Assembly (NCBI RefSeq): GCF_004343075.1 | Contig: NZ_SLXP01000002.1 | Span: forward strand, 520,267-584,266 | Source of the DNA: Rhodovulum marinum | Lineage (GTDB): Bacteria; Pseudomonadota; Alphaproteobacteria; Rhodobacterales; Rhodobacteraceae | Reading direction: 5' to 3' | Length of the DNA stretch: 64,000 nucleotides | Shown: positions 46,346 to 56,127 of the stretch, one piece after another | Numbering within the stretch: position 1 is the stretch's first letter | How the letters are laid out: the number at the start of each line of letters is the position of its first letter | The notes under the pieces: model-generated | Told to the model about the DNA's origin: nothing | Databases searched by the model: none | The model's input: the letters and a program-made list of their open reading frames with translations, nothing else | Program-made: the position numbers and the translations under genes

Positions 46346-47105
46346 CGCTGTCCCTTTCTGCGGAGAGTTCGGCCAGGCGCGTGGCGGCGGCTTCGCGCAC
46401 GGGCGCTTCGGGGTCGTCCAGAAGGCGGGCGGCCAGCGCTGCCGGGCCGCGTTCGGCGACGGCGTGGCGCACCCGCAGGTCGGGGTCGCCCGCCAGCCGT
46501 TCCAGCGCCTCGGGCGCGAGCCGCTGGGCCACGGCGCGGCGGACCAGGGGGTCGGGGTCGGCGACCAGGTGGCCAAGCCAGCGCGGCGCCACCCGTTCGG
46601 CCACCAGCACGCGGATTTCCGGGTCGGGGTCGCGGGCCAGGATCGGCAGCACGCCCGGATCGGCGCGGCGCGCCGCGATCAGCCGCACATGGGGGTCGTC
46701 GTCATGCAGCAGCGGCACGAGATCGGCGAAGGGCAGCCGCCAGGCGAGCGCGGCGCGCACCTCGCGGTCGGGATCGGTCAGCGCGGCGCGGGCCTGGGCC
46801 GCCGGAAGGCGCAGCGCCGCGACGGCGCGCACGGCCGGGTCGGGATCATCGAGCAGCGGGCGCAGGCGGAACAGGTTGGCCACGCGCGCGGCCTGGGCCC
46901 GGGTCTCGGCATAGGGCGCGTCGAGGCACATATCCGCGGCGGCGGGGTTCATCACGAAGAACCGGGCGATGCGGGGGGCATAGCGGTCATGGGCGCAGGA
47001 CCAGCCGGGCGCGCATTGGCGCGTGTCCCGGAACCGCGCGAACCGGCAGGTCGCGCAATCGAGCGCGCGGCCCTGCCAGTCGACCGGATCGGGACCCTCG
47101 GGCAT
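46332..47105 (-). CDS. 4Fe-4S leucine-rich-repeat-variant (LRV) protein
   Basis: 257 residues. The N-terminal cluster domain has cysteines in ALDCATCRFARF and APGWSC, plus one in MCLDAPYAETRA. About eight degenerate alpha-helical repeats of about 24 residues follow, each centred on DPDPxVR (DDPDPAVRAVAALRLP, DDDPHVRLIAARR, ARDPDPEIRVLVAER). This matches the Azotobacter LRV protein encoded near nifB. It is thought to be a protein-protein interaction module with a redox or iron-sensing cluster; the role in nitrogen fixation is unproven. Confidence 0.87.
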   Translation of the reverse strand: MPEGPDPVDWQGRALDCATCRFARFRDTRQCAPGWSCAHDRYAPRIARFFVMNPAAADMCLDAPYAETRAQAARVANLFRLRPLLDDPDPAVRAVAALRLPAAQARAALTDPDREVRAALAWRLPFADLVPLLHDDDPHVRLIAARRADPGVLPILARDPDPEIRVLVAERVAPRWLGHLVADPDPLVRRAVAQRLAPEALERLAGDPDLRVRHAVAERGPAALAARLLDDPEAPVREAAATRLAELSAERDSDVDR

Positions 47106-47106
47106 G

Positions 47107-47307
47107 TCACACCGGGGCCGGGATGCAGGTGGCGGGCACCGGGCAGATCTCGGCGCATTGCGGGGTGTCGAAATGGCCCTCGCATTCGCTGCACAGGTTC
47201 GGGTCGATCACGTAGGTGTCGTTCTTCAGCCGGATCGCGGCGTTGGGGCATTCCAACTCGCAGGCGCCGCAGGCGGTGCAGGTCTGGGTGACGATCTTGT
47301 AAGCCAT
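47107..47307 (-). CDS. nifB-linked 2[4Fe-4S] ferredoxin
   Basis: 66 residues: [18 protein letters not shown] and [20 protein letters not shown], the second with the extended spacing typical of nif ferredoxins. Adjacent to nifB (13 bp after it), such a ferredoxin probably reduces NifB clusters during NifB-co synthesis. It resembles FdxN at 24025 but is a separate gene. Confidence 0.92.
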   Translation of the reverse strand: MAYKIVTQTCTACGACELECPNAAIRLKNDTYVIDPNLCSECEGHFDTPQCAEICPVPATCIPAPV

Positions 47308-47320
47308 GGTCTGCCCCCGC

Positions 47321-48787
47321 TCAGGCGCGTTTCGCGGCGCGGGCGGCGCGCGATTGCAGGACGGCGGCGATGGCGGTTTCGATGTAATCCTCGCCCAGGC
47401 TGTCGATCGCCTCGATCCCGTATTTGGCAAGGCTGGCGCGGGGGCCTTCGCCGATCTTCTGGCACAGGACATAGGGCACGTCGGCCAGCACGCGGATGAT
47501 TTCCCCCATCCGATCCTCGTCGCCATAGCCGCCGAGACAGTAATTGTCGGCCCGCCGGTGCCCGACGAAGCGGATGCCATCGGCATCGGCCTCGTAGATC
47601 TGGAATTCGGTCGCCTTGCCGAAATGCAGGTTGATCCGGCCCGAGCCACGGGTGCAGACGGCAAAGAGCGTGGGCGCCTCGGTTGCGGCGGCGGCGGCAT
47701 CGGCGTGTTCGGCGGCGGCGGCGCGGTCCTTGCGTTCCTCGGCCACCCAGGCGCGGTAGGCATCGCGGGCCTCGGGGGCGTCCTCGATCACCTCGGGCAG
47801 CTTGTCGAGGGTGAACTCCTGGCCGCGATCCTCGCCCAGCAGGCCCACCGCATCGGCGCGGCACTGGCGGCAATGGCGCATCAGGTTGGCGCCGCCCGCG
47901 CAGGCGTCCTGGACCTTTTTCAGCTCGGCCGCGGTGGGGCCGCGCTGGCCGGTCAGGCCGAAATGGGTGCCATGCGCGGGGTCGGAAATCAGCGGCATGA
48001 TGTTGTGCAGGAAGGCGCCGCGCGCCTTGACGGCCTTGTTCACCTCGATCAGGTGGTCGTCGTTGATGCCGGGGATCAGGACCGAGTTCACCTTGACCAG
48101 AACGCCCTTTTCAGTCAGCATTTCAAGGGCTTGAAGCTGGCGGTCGCGCAGGATGGTGGCGGCCTCGATGCCGGTGCGGCGTTTGCCCTGGTAGAAGATC
48201 CACGGCACGATCTGCGCACCGATTTCCGGGTCGATGGCGTTGATGGTGATCGTCACGTGGTCGATGTTCATCGCCACGATTTCCTCGACATGGTCGGGCA
48301 GCGCGAGGCCGTTGGAGGACAGGCACAGCTTGATGTCGGGGAGGCGTTCGGCGACCTGCGCGAAGGTCGCCCGGGTCTTGCGCCAGTCATAGGCGGCGTC
48401 GCCCGGCCCGGCGATGCCCAGCACCGAGAGTTGCGGCACCTCGGCGGCGACGGCCAGCACCTTGCGCGCGGCCTGCTCGGGCGTCAGCCGTTCGGACACC
48501 ACGCCCGGGCGGCTTTCGTTGGCGCAGTCGAACTTGCGGTTGCAGTAGTTGCACTGGATGTTGCAGGCGGGCGCGACGGCCACGTGCATGCGCGCGAAAT
48601 AATGGTGCGCCTCTTCGGAGTAGCAGGGGTGGTCCTTGACCTTGGCCCAGGTGGCCGGGTCCATGTCGGCGGGTCCGGCGGACGAGCCGCAGGACGATTT
48701 CGAACAGCCCCCCTGTTGCAGGGCGGCGCCCATCTCCTCCCGGCTGGAAACGGAAAGACCGGCAATCGGGATGAGGGGGGCGGACAT
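47321..48787 (-). CDS. nifB: NifB-cofactor synthase NifB (radical SAM)
   Basis: 488 residues. The radical-SAM cluster motif is in [17 protein letters not shown], and the further cluster ligands in [12 protein letters not shown] and [14 protein letters not shown]. The last about 120 residues form a NifX/NafY-like domain ([20 protein letters not shown]), so this is the fused type. NifB makes the 8Fe-9S-C core of FeMo-cofactor. It heads nifB-fdx-LRV-nifZ-nifT-SIR2, with its own sigma-54 promoter. Confidence 0.97.
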   Translation of the reverse strand: MSAPLIPIAGLSVSSREEMGAALQQGGCSKSSCGSSAGPADMDPATWAKVKDHPCYSEEAHHYFARMHVAVAPACNIQCNYCNRKFDCANESRPGVVSERLTPEQAARKVLAVAAEVPQLSVLGIAGPGDAAYDWRKTRATFAQVAERLPDIKLCLSSNGLALPDHVEEIVAMNIDHVTITINAIDPEIGAQIVPWIFYQGKRRTGIEAATILRDRQLQALEMLTEKGVLVKVNSVLIPGINDDHLIEVNKAVKARGAFLHNIMPLISDPAHGTHFGLTGQRGPTAAELKKVQDACAGGANLMRHCRQCRADAVGLLGEDRGQEFTLDKLPEVIEDAPEARDAYRAWVAEERKDRAAAAEHADAAAAATEAPTLFAVCTRGSGRINLHFGKATEFQIYEADADGIRFVGHRRADNYCLGGYGDEDRMGEIIRVLADVPYVLCQKIGEGPRASLAKYGIEAIDSLGEDYIETAIAAVLQSRAARAAKRA

Positions 48788-48828
48788 GGGCGGACTCCTG
48801 TAGCCTGGACGCGTTCGGAATTAGGGAA

Positions 48829-48843
48829 GCAGGAAGCGTGCCA
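48829..48843 (-). promoter_or_regulatory. Sigma-54 promoter of nifB operon
   Basis: On the minus strand TGGCAC-GCTTC-CTGC, then T: the same 15 bases as the nifH promoter core. It lies 42 bp before the nifB ATG. Confidence 0.84.
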
Positions 48844-48897
48844 AGCCGCGCGGGGGCCTTGTTTTCAGGGCCGCGCCAAGGCCGCACCGCCCTGCCT

Positions 48898-48932
48898 TGT
48901 CGCAGCGGCGACAGGACGTCGCAAACCCGACA
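48898..48932 (-). promoter_or_regulatory. NifA sites of nifB operon
   Basis: TGTCGCAGCGGCGACA at 48898-48913 is a perfect TGT-N10-ACA, 55 bp above the -24 element. A second site at 48917-48932 (minus strand TGTCGGGTTTGCGACG) is one base off and identical to the site upstream of fdxD. Confidence 0.75.
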
Positions 48933-49025
48933 CTCGCCCTGTCGGGGATGCGGGGCGCGCGGCGGCGGGGGTGGCCGGTTTGCGGGGATGCGGCGGGAAA
49001 AGCGGGCGGCCGGGGGCGCCCCGGC

Positions 49026-50807
49026 CTAGAACCTGCGGACCTCGATGCCGTGCTTTTTCAGCGCATAGCCGATCTGGCGCGGGGTCAGGCCCAGCAGGCG
49101 AGCGGCCTTGGCCTGGACCCAGCCCGCGCGTTCCATCGCGTCGACCAGCCGGGCGCGTTCGTCGCCGGGCGCCTCGCCCGCGGGCGGCGGCGGGGCGGGG
49201 CTGAACGGAGCGGGGGGCACGTCGGTGAACCCGTCGGGGGCCGCGCAGGCCGGCGCGGGCGGGCGCTGGCCGGCGGCGCTGTCGATGACCGGCAGCGGCG
49301 TGCGGATCGCGGCCAGCCCGCCGATCGGCGAATGGTCGCCCGACTGCATGCGCCACAGTTCGGCCGACAGGCAGGTGCCCTGGCTGCAGGCCAGTTCCGC
49401 CGAGTCGATCTCGGTGTCCGAGGACAGCGCGGCGACCCGGCTGATGCAGTTTTCCAGCTCGCGCACATTGCCGGGGAACTGGCAGCGGGCCAGCTGGGCC
49501 ATGGCCCGGGGCGTCAGCCGTTTTTCCATGCCGTTCTGGCGGTTGAACCGGTCAAGGAAAGTCTGCGCCAGTTTCGGCACGTCCTCCAGCCGTTCGCGCA
49601 GCGGCGGCAGGACGATCGGCACGACGCAGATGCGGAAGTAGAGGTCGGCGCGGAAATCGCCGCGGGCCACGGCCGCTTCGAGGTCCTTGTTGGTGGCGGT
49701 GACCAGCCGCACGTCGACCTTGAGCGTTTTCGACCCGCCGACGCGTTCGTATTCGCCCTCTTGCAGGATGCGCAGGAGTTTCGCCTGGAATTCGGGGCCG
49801 ATCTCGCCGATCTCGTCAAGGAACAGCGTGCCCTTGTCGGCCAGTTCGAACCGGCCCTTCTTCTGCGCGACGGCGCCGGTGAAGGACCCCTTTTCGTGGC
49901 CGAAAAGTTCCGATTCCAGAAGTGTCTGGCTGAGCGCGGCGCAGTTGACCTTGACGAAGGGCTGGTCGCGGCGGTCGGACAGCGCGTGCACCGCCTTGGC
50001 GAACAGCTCCTTGCCGGTGCCGCTTTCGCCGCGCAGCAGGACGGGGGTATTGGTCTGGGCCACCTTGTGAATCTGGGCGGTGACCGCCTTGATCGCGGGG
50101 CTGTCGCCGATGATGCCCTTGATCGGCTCGGGCGGCATCTGCGCGGCGTCGTCGGCCTTGTCGCTGGCCGCGTGCAGGGCGGCGCGGGCCTCTTCCATCA
50201 GGCGTTCGCGGTCGCGGGCGACCATGCGGCGGAACTTGACCGACTGTTCCAGGATCGAGGCGACCATGGTCAGCACGCGCTGGTCTTCCTCCAGGAAGCG
50301 GACGCCGCCCTCGTCAAGGTCGCGCCAGGCGCCGAGCACGCCGATCACGTAGGGCGAGTGGACCTGTTCGCGGATCGGCACCGCGATCAGGGCCAGCCGG
50401 TCATGCGGCGCGCCGGGCGGGATCGCGGCGTCGCCCAGTTCCTCGCGCGCGTTGCGCGACACCAGCGCGATGCCGGTGCGGAACACCTGGCGCGTGGCCT
50501 TGACCGGCAGGGCGCGGATTTCGGGCGGCGCGAAGACCGAGCCGTGGGTGGTGGCGGCGATGACGAAGGGGTTCACCGGCTTGCCGTCGCGCCCGGTCTG
50601 GCCCTTGTCGTCCAGCAGCGCCAGCGCCCCCATGCGCAACCCCATGAACGAGGACAGCACGTTCAGCACCGAGGGCATCGCGCCGATCGGGTCGCTGGCC
50701 CCGGTCAGGATCTTCGCGGCCTCGCAGACGGTATCCAGCGGAAACCGTTCGATTCCTGACTGCGCATCGGTTGCGGCCCCACGGGGCCCGAAGGTGGAGT
50801 TTTTCAT
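49026..50807 (-). CDS. nifA: nif-specific sigma-54 activator NifA
   Basis: 593 residues from ATG 50807, chosen for GAGGA 5 bases upstream (an in-frame ATG at 50858 would add 17). Order: GAF domain; AAA+ domain with GESGTGKE, the sigma-54 contact loop GSFTGA and [10 protein letters not shown]; Pro-rich linker; C-terminal Fis-type HTH ([20 protein letters not shown]). Between AAA+ and HTH lies C-X11-C-X19-C-X4-C ([14 protein letters not shown] ... ACSQGTC), the exact motif of oxygen-sensitive alphaproteobacterial NifA. It should act on the TGT-N10-ACA sites in this window. Confidence 0.97.
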   Translation of the reverse strand: MKNSTFGPRGAATDAQSGIERFPLDTVCEAAKILTGASDPIGAMPSVLNVLSSFMGLRMGALALLDDKGQTGRDGKPVNPFVIAATTHGSVFAPPEIRALPVKATRQVFRTGIALVSRNAREELGDAAIPPGAPHDRLALIAVPIREQVHSPYVIGVLGAWRDLDEGGVRFLEEDQRVLTMVASILEQSVKFRRMVARDRERLMEEARAALHAASDKADDAAQMPPEPIKGIIGDSPAIKAVTAQIHKVAQTNTPVLLRGESGTGKELFAKAVHALSDRRDQPFVKVNCAALSQTLLESELFGHEKGSFTGAVAQKKGRFELADKGTLFLDEIGEIGPEFQAKLLRILQEGEYERVGGSKTLKVDVRLVTATNKDLEAAVARGDFRADLYFRICVVPIVLPPLRERLEDVPKLAQTFLDRFNRQNGMEKRLTPRAMAQLARCQFPGNVRELENCISRVAALSSDTEIDSAELACSQGTCLSAELWRMQSGDHSPIGGLAAIRTPLPVIDSAAGQRPPAPACAAPDGFTDVPPAPFSPAPPPPAGEAPGDERARLVDAMERAGWVQAKAARLLGLTPRQIGYALKKHGIEVRRF

Positions 50808-51063
50808 GTCGTCCTCGCCTACGGGACGAGCATCCGGGATGGCGGGGGAACTGTCCATATCGCACCGGAAAAGATGTGTTCCAAACCGGGTTTTCCGGGG
50901 CGGCACGGGGCGGGTTTGTCAGTTTTCGGACACTCGATGCTGCGTTGCCGCATATTTCAGCAGTCCCGATGCGGCCCTGCAGCGACGCCGGTGCGCGCCC
51001 GATTCCCCCGCTTCCCCCGCGCGCGGGTGAGGCCGCGGTATCCGGGGCGGCCTGTCCGGCGGG

Positions 51064-51687
51064 CTAGTGGATCATCGCCTCGGCCCCGCCGATCAGCGAG
51101 ATCACGATCGCGATGGTCAGGATCACCGAGAACGCGCCGAACAGCAGGCCGAAGACGACCACCTGCCCGTCCTTCTCGACGAAACCGACACCGGTGATGA
51201 ACAGCGCGATGGCCGGGAACCAGCCGCTGCCGGGGATCGGCAGGAACAGGGTGAAGGCCACCACGAACAGCGCCAGCCCCAGAAGCCGTTCGTGGCGCGG
51301 ATCGAAGATGACCGGCAGCCGCGGGCGCAGCCGGCGTTCCAGCCGCCGGGTGACGGGGCGCAGGCGCAACAGGGCGCGGCGCAGCTTTTGCAGGTCGATC
51401 TTCATCCGGTCCAGCCGCCCGGGCAGGCGCACATGGGGAAAGCCCAGCGCCATCTGGGCGGTGGCCACCAAAACGGGCAGCGCGGTGATCAGCGACGAGC
51501 CGGGCGGCAGGGGCAGAAGCGTGATGAGCGAGAAGACGAGGATCGCCCAGCCGAAGGACCGGTCGCCCAGCCCCGCCAGCAGGTTGCCCAGCGTCAGCGT
51601 GCCCGCGCGGTGATGGTCGCGCGAGGTCCTGAGGATGGGCATCGACAGCGATGGCCGACGCCTTGTGGTGTTGTCCCGCTTTGCCAT
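51064..51687 (-). CDS. ExoD-family membrane protein
   Basis: 207 residues of the ExoD family (exopolysaccharide synthesis, PF06055). The first hydrophobic pair is SFGWAILVFSLITLLPLPPG and TALPVLVATAQMALGFP, and two further helices are near the end. The conserved FLPIPGSGWFPA is present. The rhizobial ExoD affects polysaccharide production and alkali tolerance; the biochemical role is not known. It stands alone, transcribed toward nifA. Confidence 0.83.
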   Translation of the reverse strand: MAKRDNTTRRRPSLSMPILRTSRDHHRAGTLTLGNLLAGLGDRSFGWAILVFSLITLLPLPPGSSLITALPVLVATAQMALGFPHVRLPGRLDRMKIDLQKLRRALLRLRPVTRRLERRLRPRLPVIFDPRHERLLGLALFVVAFTLFLPIPGSGWFPAIALFITGVGFVEKDGQVVVFGLLFGAFSVILTIAIVISLIGGAEAMIH

Positions 51688-51779
51688 TCGGCCCCCCAGG
51701 ATGCCCGGCAGATATCGCGGCTGCGGGCGCCGGATGCAATGGGCCGTCGCGGGAACGGGGCGTCAGGGGGCGTGCGCGG

Positions 51780-53285
51780 TCAGGCGGCGGGGCGGTGCGA
51801 CAGTTCGATCCCGGCCGCGCCGGTCAGCGCCTGCATCTGGTGTTCGGCCCAGAACCGGATGTCGTGGCGGCGCACCACGTCGCGCAGCGCCGCCATGCGG
51901 TCGCGCCGTTCGGCGGGCGCCATGTCGAGGGCCTGGGAAATCGCGCTGTCCATCGAGCGGTTCGAGAACGGGTTGGTCAGCAGCGCCGAGCCCATCTCGA
52001 CCGCGGCACCCGCGAATTCCGACAGCACCAGCACCCCGTCATGGTCCACGCGCGAGGCCACGAATTCCTTGCACACCAGGTTCATGCCGTCGGCCAGCGG
52101 GGTGATCCAGGCGACGTCGGCGGCGCGGTAATAGGCCACGAGATCGGCGAACGGGATCGCGCGCGAGATCAGCGTGATGGGCTGCCAGTCGAAGCTGCCG
52201 AAACGGCCGTTGATGCGCCCGGCCATCTGTTCCAGGTCGCTCTGGATGTTCTCGTAGACGGTCATGTTGCGGTTGGCGGGCACCGAGACATGCATCAGCC
52301 GCACCCGGCCGCGCAGGTCGGGGCGGCTTTCCAGCAGGCGTTCGTAGCTGAGCAACTGGTCGATGCCGCCCTTGGTGTAATCGGTGCGCCCCACCGAAAG
52401 CAGCATCTTGGCCTGTCCCAGGTCGGCGCGGATTTCCGCGGCGCGCCGGGCGGTTTCCTCGCGCCGGGCGATGGCGTCGATGTAATCGACATCGACCCCC
52501 ACGGGCGAGGCCTGCACCGCGATCGTGCGCCCCTCGTAGGTGAGCGTGGTGGGCACGCTGCGTTCCGAAAGCGCGGTGATCTCGGCGGCGAATTCGGGTT
52601 CGACCTTTTGGCGGGCGGTCACCTCGACATCCAGCAGGCTTTGCGCCGCCGAGACGAAATTCGACACGTAGCGCGGGATGTGGAAGCCCACCACGTCGCA
52701 GGCCAGCAGGCTTTCTAGGATTTCCTTGCGCCAGGGCAGCACGTTGAACATGTCGGCCGACGGGAACGGCGTGTGGTGGAAGAAGCTGATCTTCACGTCG
52801 GGGCGCAGGGTGCGCAGGTAGCCCGGCACCAGCCACAGGTTGTAGTCATGCACCCAGACCACCGCGCCCTCGGCGGCCTCGGCGGCGGCGGCCTCGGCGA
52901 AGGCCCAGTTCACCTCGCGGAAGGTCGGCCAGTCGACGGGGTCGTAATTGTAGCGTTCCTTGAAGGAATGCAGGATCGGCCAGAACGCCTCTTTCGAGGT
53001 GACGTGGTAGAAACTGCTGACCTGGTCCGCGGTCAGCGGCAGGCGCGAGACGGTGTAGCGGCCATAGGCATCGTCGATCTCGACCACGCGGTCGAAATCG
53101 GGATTGGCGGGGTCGTCGGCCTGTTTCCAGGCGACCCAGGCGCCCTTGTCGAAGCGGCCGAAGAAGCTTTTGAGCGTGGGGACGATGCCGTTCGGGCTCT
53201 TGTTCTCGCGGAACACGGTGCGCCCGTCGACCTCGACCTCTTCATAGGGTTGGCGGTGGTAGACGATGACGAGATCCGAGGGCAT
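51780..53285 (-). CDS. ggpS: Glucosylglycerol-phosphate synthase GgpS (GT20)
   Basis: 501 residues. It makes glucosylglycerol-phosphate from ADP-glucose and glycerol-3-phosphate, the first step to an osmoprotectant. It is a trehalose-phosphate-synthase-fold enzyme, but the signatures are those of GgpS rather than OtsA: LVIVYHRQPYEEV, SPNGIVPTLKSFF, FYHVTSKEAFWPILHSF, VHDYNLWL and FFHHTPFPSADMFNVLPWR. ATG 53285 removes a Pro/Ser-rich extension that overlaps the next gene. The neighbouring HAD phosphatase completes the pathway. Confidence 0.85.
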   Translation of the reverse strand: MPSDLVIVYHRQPYEEVEVDGRTVFRENKSPNGIVPTLKSFFGRFDKGAWVAWKQADDPANPDFDRVVEIDDAYGRYTVSRLPLTADQVSSFYHVTSKEAFWPILHSFKERYNYDPVDWPTFREVNWAFAEAAAAEAAEGAVVWVHDYNLWLVPGYLRTLRPDVKISFFHHTPFPSADMFNVLPWRKEILESLLACDVVGFHIPRYVSNFVSAAQSLLDVEVTARQKVEPEFAAEITALSERSVPTTLTYEGRTIAVQASPVGVDVDYIDAIARREETARRAAEIRADLGQAKMLLSVGRTDYTKGGIDQLLSYERLLESRPDLRGRVRLMHVSVPANRNMTVYENIQSDLEQMAGRINGRFGSFDWQPITLISRAIPFADLVAYYRAADVAWITPLADGMNLVCKEFVASRVDHDGVLVLSEFAGAAVEMGSALLTNPFSNRSMDSAISQALDMAPAERRDRMAALRDVVRRHDIRFWAEHQMQALTGAAGIELSHRPAA

Positions 53286-53286
53286 G

Positions 53287-54069
53287 TCAGGCTCCTGTGG
53301 GGGTGTCGTGAAGGGCGAAGGCGGCGATCGCCTCGAGTATGCCCGCGGCGCCGTGGGCGCGGGCGGCGTGGACATGGGGCAAGGTCGCGACGCGCTGCAT
53401 CAGCGCGGGTTCGGAATTGCCGACGGCGACCGCGTTCAGCCCGCATTCCAGCATCGAAAGGTCGTTCAGCGTGTCGCCCGCGGCCAGCACGCGGCCCGGG
53501 TCGATGCCCAGATGCGCGACCAGCCGTTTCAGCGACGGCCCCTTGGACACGCCGCGCGGCAGCACGTCGAAAAAGCGGTTGTCCGAGATCAGCCAGTCGA
53601 GGCCCAGCCGCTCGATCCTGGTTTCCGCCGAGGGGCAATAGGCGGCCGGGTCCATGTCATAGCTGACGCGGTGGCGGAAGGCGGTGGGTTGCAGCGTCAG
53701 CCCCGGGTGACCGTCCAGCGCCGCGCGCACCCGCGCGCCCGCATCGCCCCAGCGCCGGGCGATGTCGGCCTCCAGCGCGGGGATCGGGGTGATGGCGCGG
53801 TGTGGGGCCACCTCGGCGATCGAGGTGCCGACATCGCCCACCACGTAATCGGGCCAGGGCAGGCCGTGATCTGCGCACATCGCGGCGATGAATCCGGGAT
53901 CGCGGCCGGTGACGAAGACCAACCCGATGCTGGGCCGGTTCGCCTCGATCCAGCGGTAAAGGCGGCGGCGGTCGGGTTCGGACCCGCCAAGGAAGGTGCC
54001 GTCCAGGTCGGTCGCCAGCACGAAACGGCGGGCCGACAGCGGCGGAAGGGGGGCGGTGGCGATGGTCAT
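53287..54069 (-). CDS. HAD-family sugar phosphatase, probable glucosylglycerol-phosphate phosphatase
   Basis: 260 residues of the HAD superfamily, sucrose-phosphate-phosphatase type. Motif I ATDLDGTFLGG holds the nucleophile Asp, motif II FVTGRD, motif III Lys in GVSKGPSLKRL and motif IV AAGDTLNDLSML. It ends 1 bp before the ggpS start, so the two are co-transcribed, with this gene first. The partner implies it removes phosphate from glucosylglycerol-phosphate; specificity is inferred from context. Confidence 0.82.
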   Translation of the reverse strand: MTIATAPLPPLSARRFVLATDLDGTFLGGSEPDRRRLYRWIEANRPSIGLVFVTGRDPGFIAAMCADHGLPWPDYVVGDVGTSIAEVAPHRAITPIPALEADIARRWGDAGARVRAALDGHPGLTLQPTAFRHRVSYDMDPAAYCPSAETRIERLGLDWLISDNRFFDVLPRGVSKGPSLKRLVAHLGIDPGRVLAAGDTLNDLSMLECGLNAVAVGNSEPALMQRVATLPHVHAARAHGAAGILEAIAAFALHDTPTGA

Positions 54070-54853
54070 GGCAGGGCCTTGCACGGCAGGGGAACGGTCG
54101 GGGCGGGAGGGTCGAGCGCCAGCGCGCGCGGCGCAGGTTTGGTGGGGCGGGTCCCGGCGGCGGAAATGCCGGGAACACGCGCGGCATGGGCATGGCGTCG
54201 ATTGCGCCCTAGACCGGGCGGACGTGCGACGGGCCTGGATGGCGGCTGTGAAATGCTGTCCTTCATGGTCGTCCCGATATCCGATCCTGCCTGTGCCGAT
54301 CGTCGCCGCGCGCCTGGCGCAAGGGGCGTCGCGGCCCCGTGGCGATGCGCGCATCTTGCGCGCGGCGGCCCCGCCCCGGCGCCATGGCGCGCCTGCGGGG
54401 GGGGGCCTGTGGGAATGACGGTAAGGCCCTGCGGCGCGGTTTCAAACGAAACGCCGCGGTGCGGCGCCGAAACGGGCGATATCGGGCGAAAACTATTTCG
54501 CTTGGCGTATCAATTGAACGATCCGCACAAATCTTGGGCAGGTGCGGGACCCGCACGACACCCGCCGACATAATGCCTGCGGATGCGCAGGGTGGTGCAG
54601 GCGGTGGCGGGCCATGGCGGATGAGGGATCTCTATTACATTGTTTTTATTTGTATATAATGAGAAATACCGCCCTCCCCCCTTTTTCGCCACCGCCGCCA
54701 TTTCCCCCGCGCCCCGCGGCAAACGCGCCGGGACGGCCCCCTGCGGCGGGATTTGCAATCGCTTCGGCACCCCGTAGTTTTTCTTCCATAACCGAAGTTG
54801 TTGCGCGCGGCCCGCCATGCCGCAGCTGCGCAACACAGCGACGAGGAACCGCC
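54070..54853. other. 784-bp gap between ggpP and galU without a recognised gene
   Basis: Open frames here lack homology-like features and ribosome sites. The left part should hold the ggpP-ggpS promoter. At 54655-54660 a perfect TATAAT sits in an AT-rich island (about 54630-54670) that stands out from the GC-rich surroundings; it may be the -10 of the galU promoter, about 195 bp before that gene, though no good -35 is seen. A GC-rich GAGGAAC lies just before galU. Confidence 0.5.
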
Positions 54854-55753
<900 letters not shown>

Positions 55754-55830
55754 GGCGGGCCGGCGCCGGCGCGGGCGGCCCGGCGGATCGGGCGAGGCCG
55801 CGGCCCGACGTGCAACGATCCCGATCCTGC

Positions 55831-55877
55831 GCGCAAGAAAGTTCCACCTCAGGTTTTTCTTGATAACTTTTTTGCGC
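55831..55877. repeat. Interrupted inverted repeat upstream of the acyl-CoA ligase/ABC operon
   Basis: GCGCAAGAAAGTT at 55831-55843 and AACTTTTTTGCGC at 55865-55877 match as an inverted repeat at 12 of 13 positions with a 21-nt loop, in a locally AT-rich patch. It lies 78 bp after galU and 250 bp before the ligase gene: either a galU terminator (the loop side includes T-runs) or an operator. The rest of 55754-56127 shows nothing recognisable. Confidence 0.5.
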
Positions 55878-56127
55878 GTCCTATCCTCCACCAGCCGCAG
55901 GGAGAGGTTCGCCCTGCGCCGTGACGGGCACCGGTGCGCCCGGCGCGCGATCAGGGACAGGACGACGCCCGATCCGTTCACCCGGCCCCGAGGGGGCAGG
56001 ACAAGAGCGGCCGAAAGAGGAACGTCGTCGCCGGGAGGGAGGACGCACGTGGGTTTTTCTGGCATGACGCCCTGTCGCCGGGGCCGTGCGCCCGGGACAT
56101 GCGCCCGGCGCAGCGGAGTGGCCGGCG

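Noticed and set aside
54070..54853. Small open frames in the ggpP-galU gap
   Set aside because: No ribosome sites or recognisable folds; amino-acid composition matches shadow frames.
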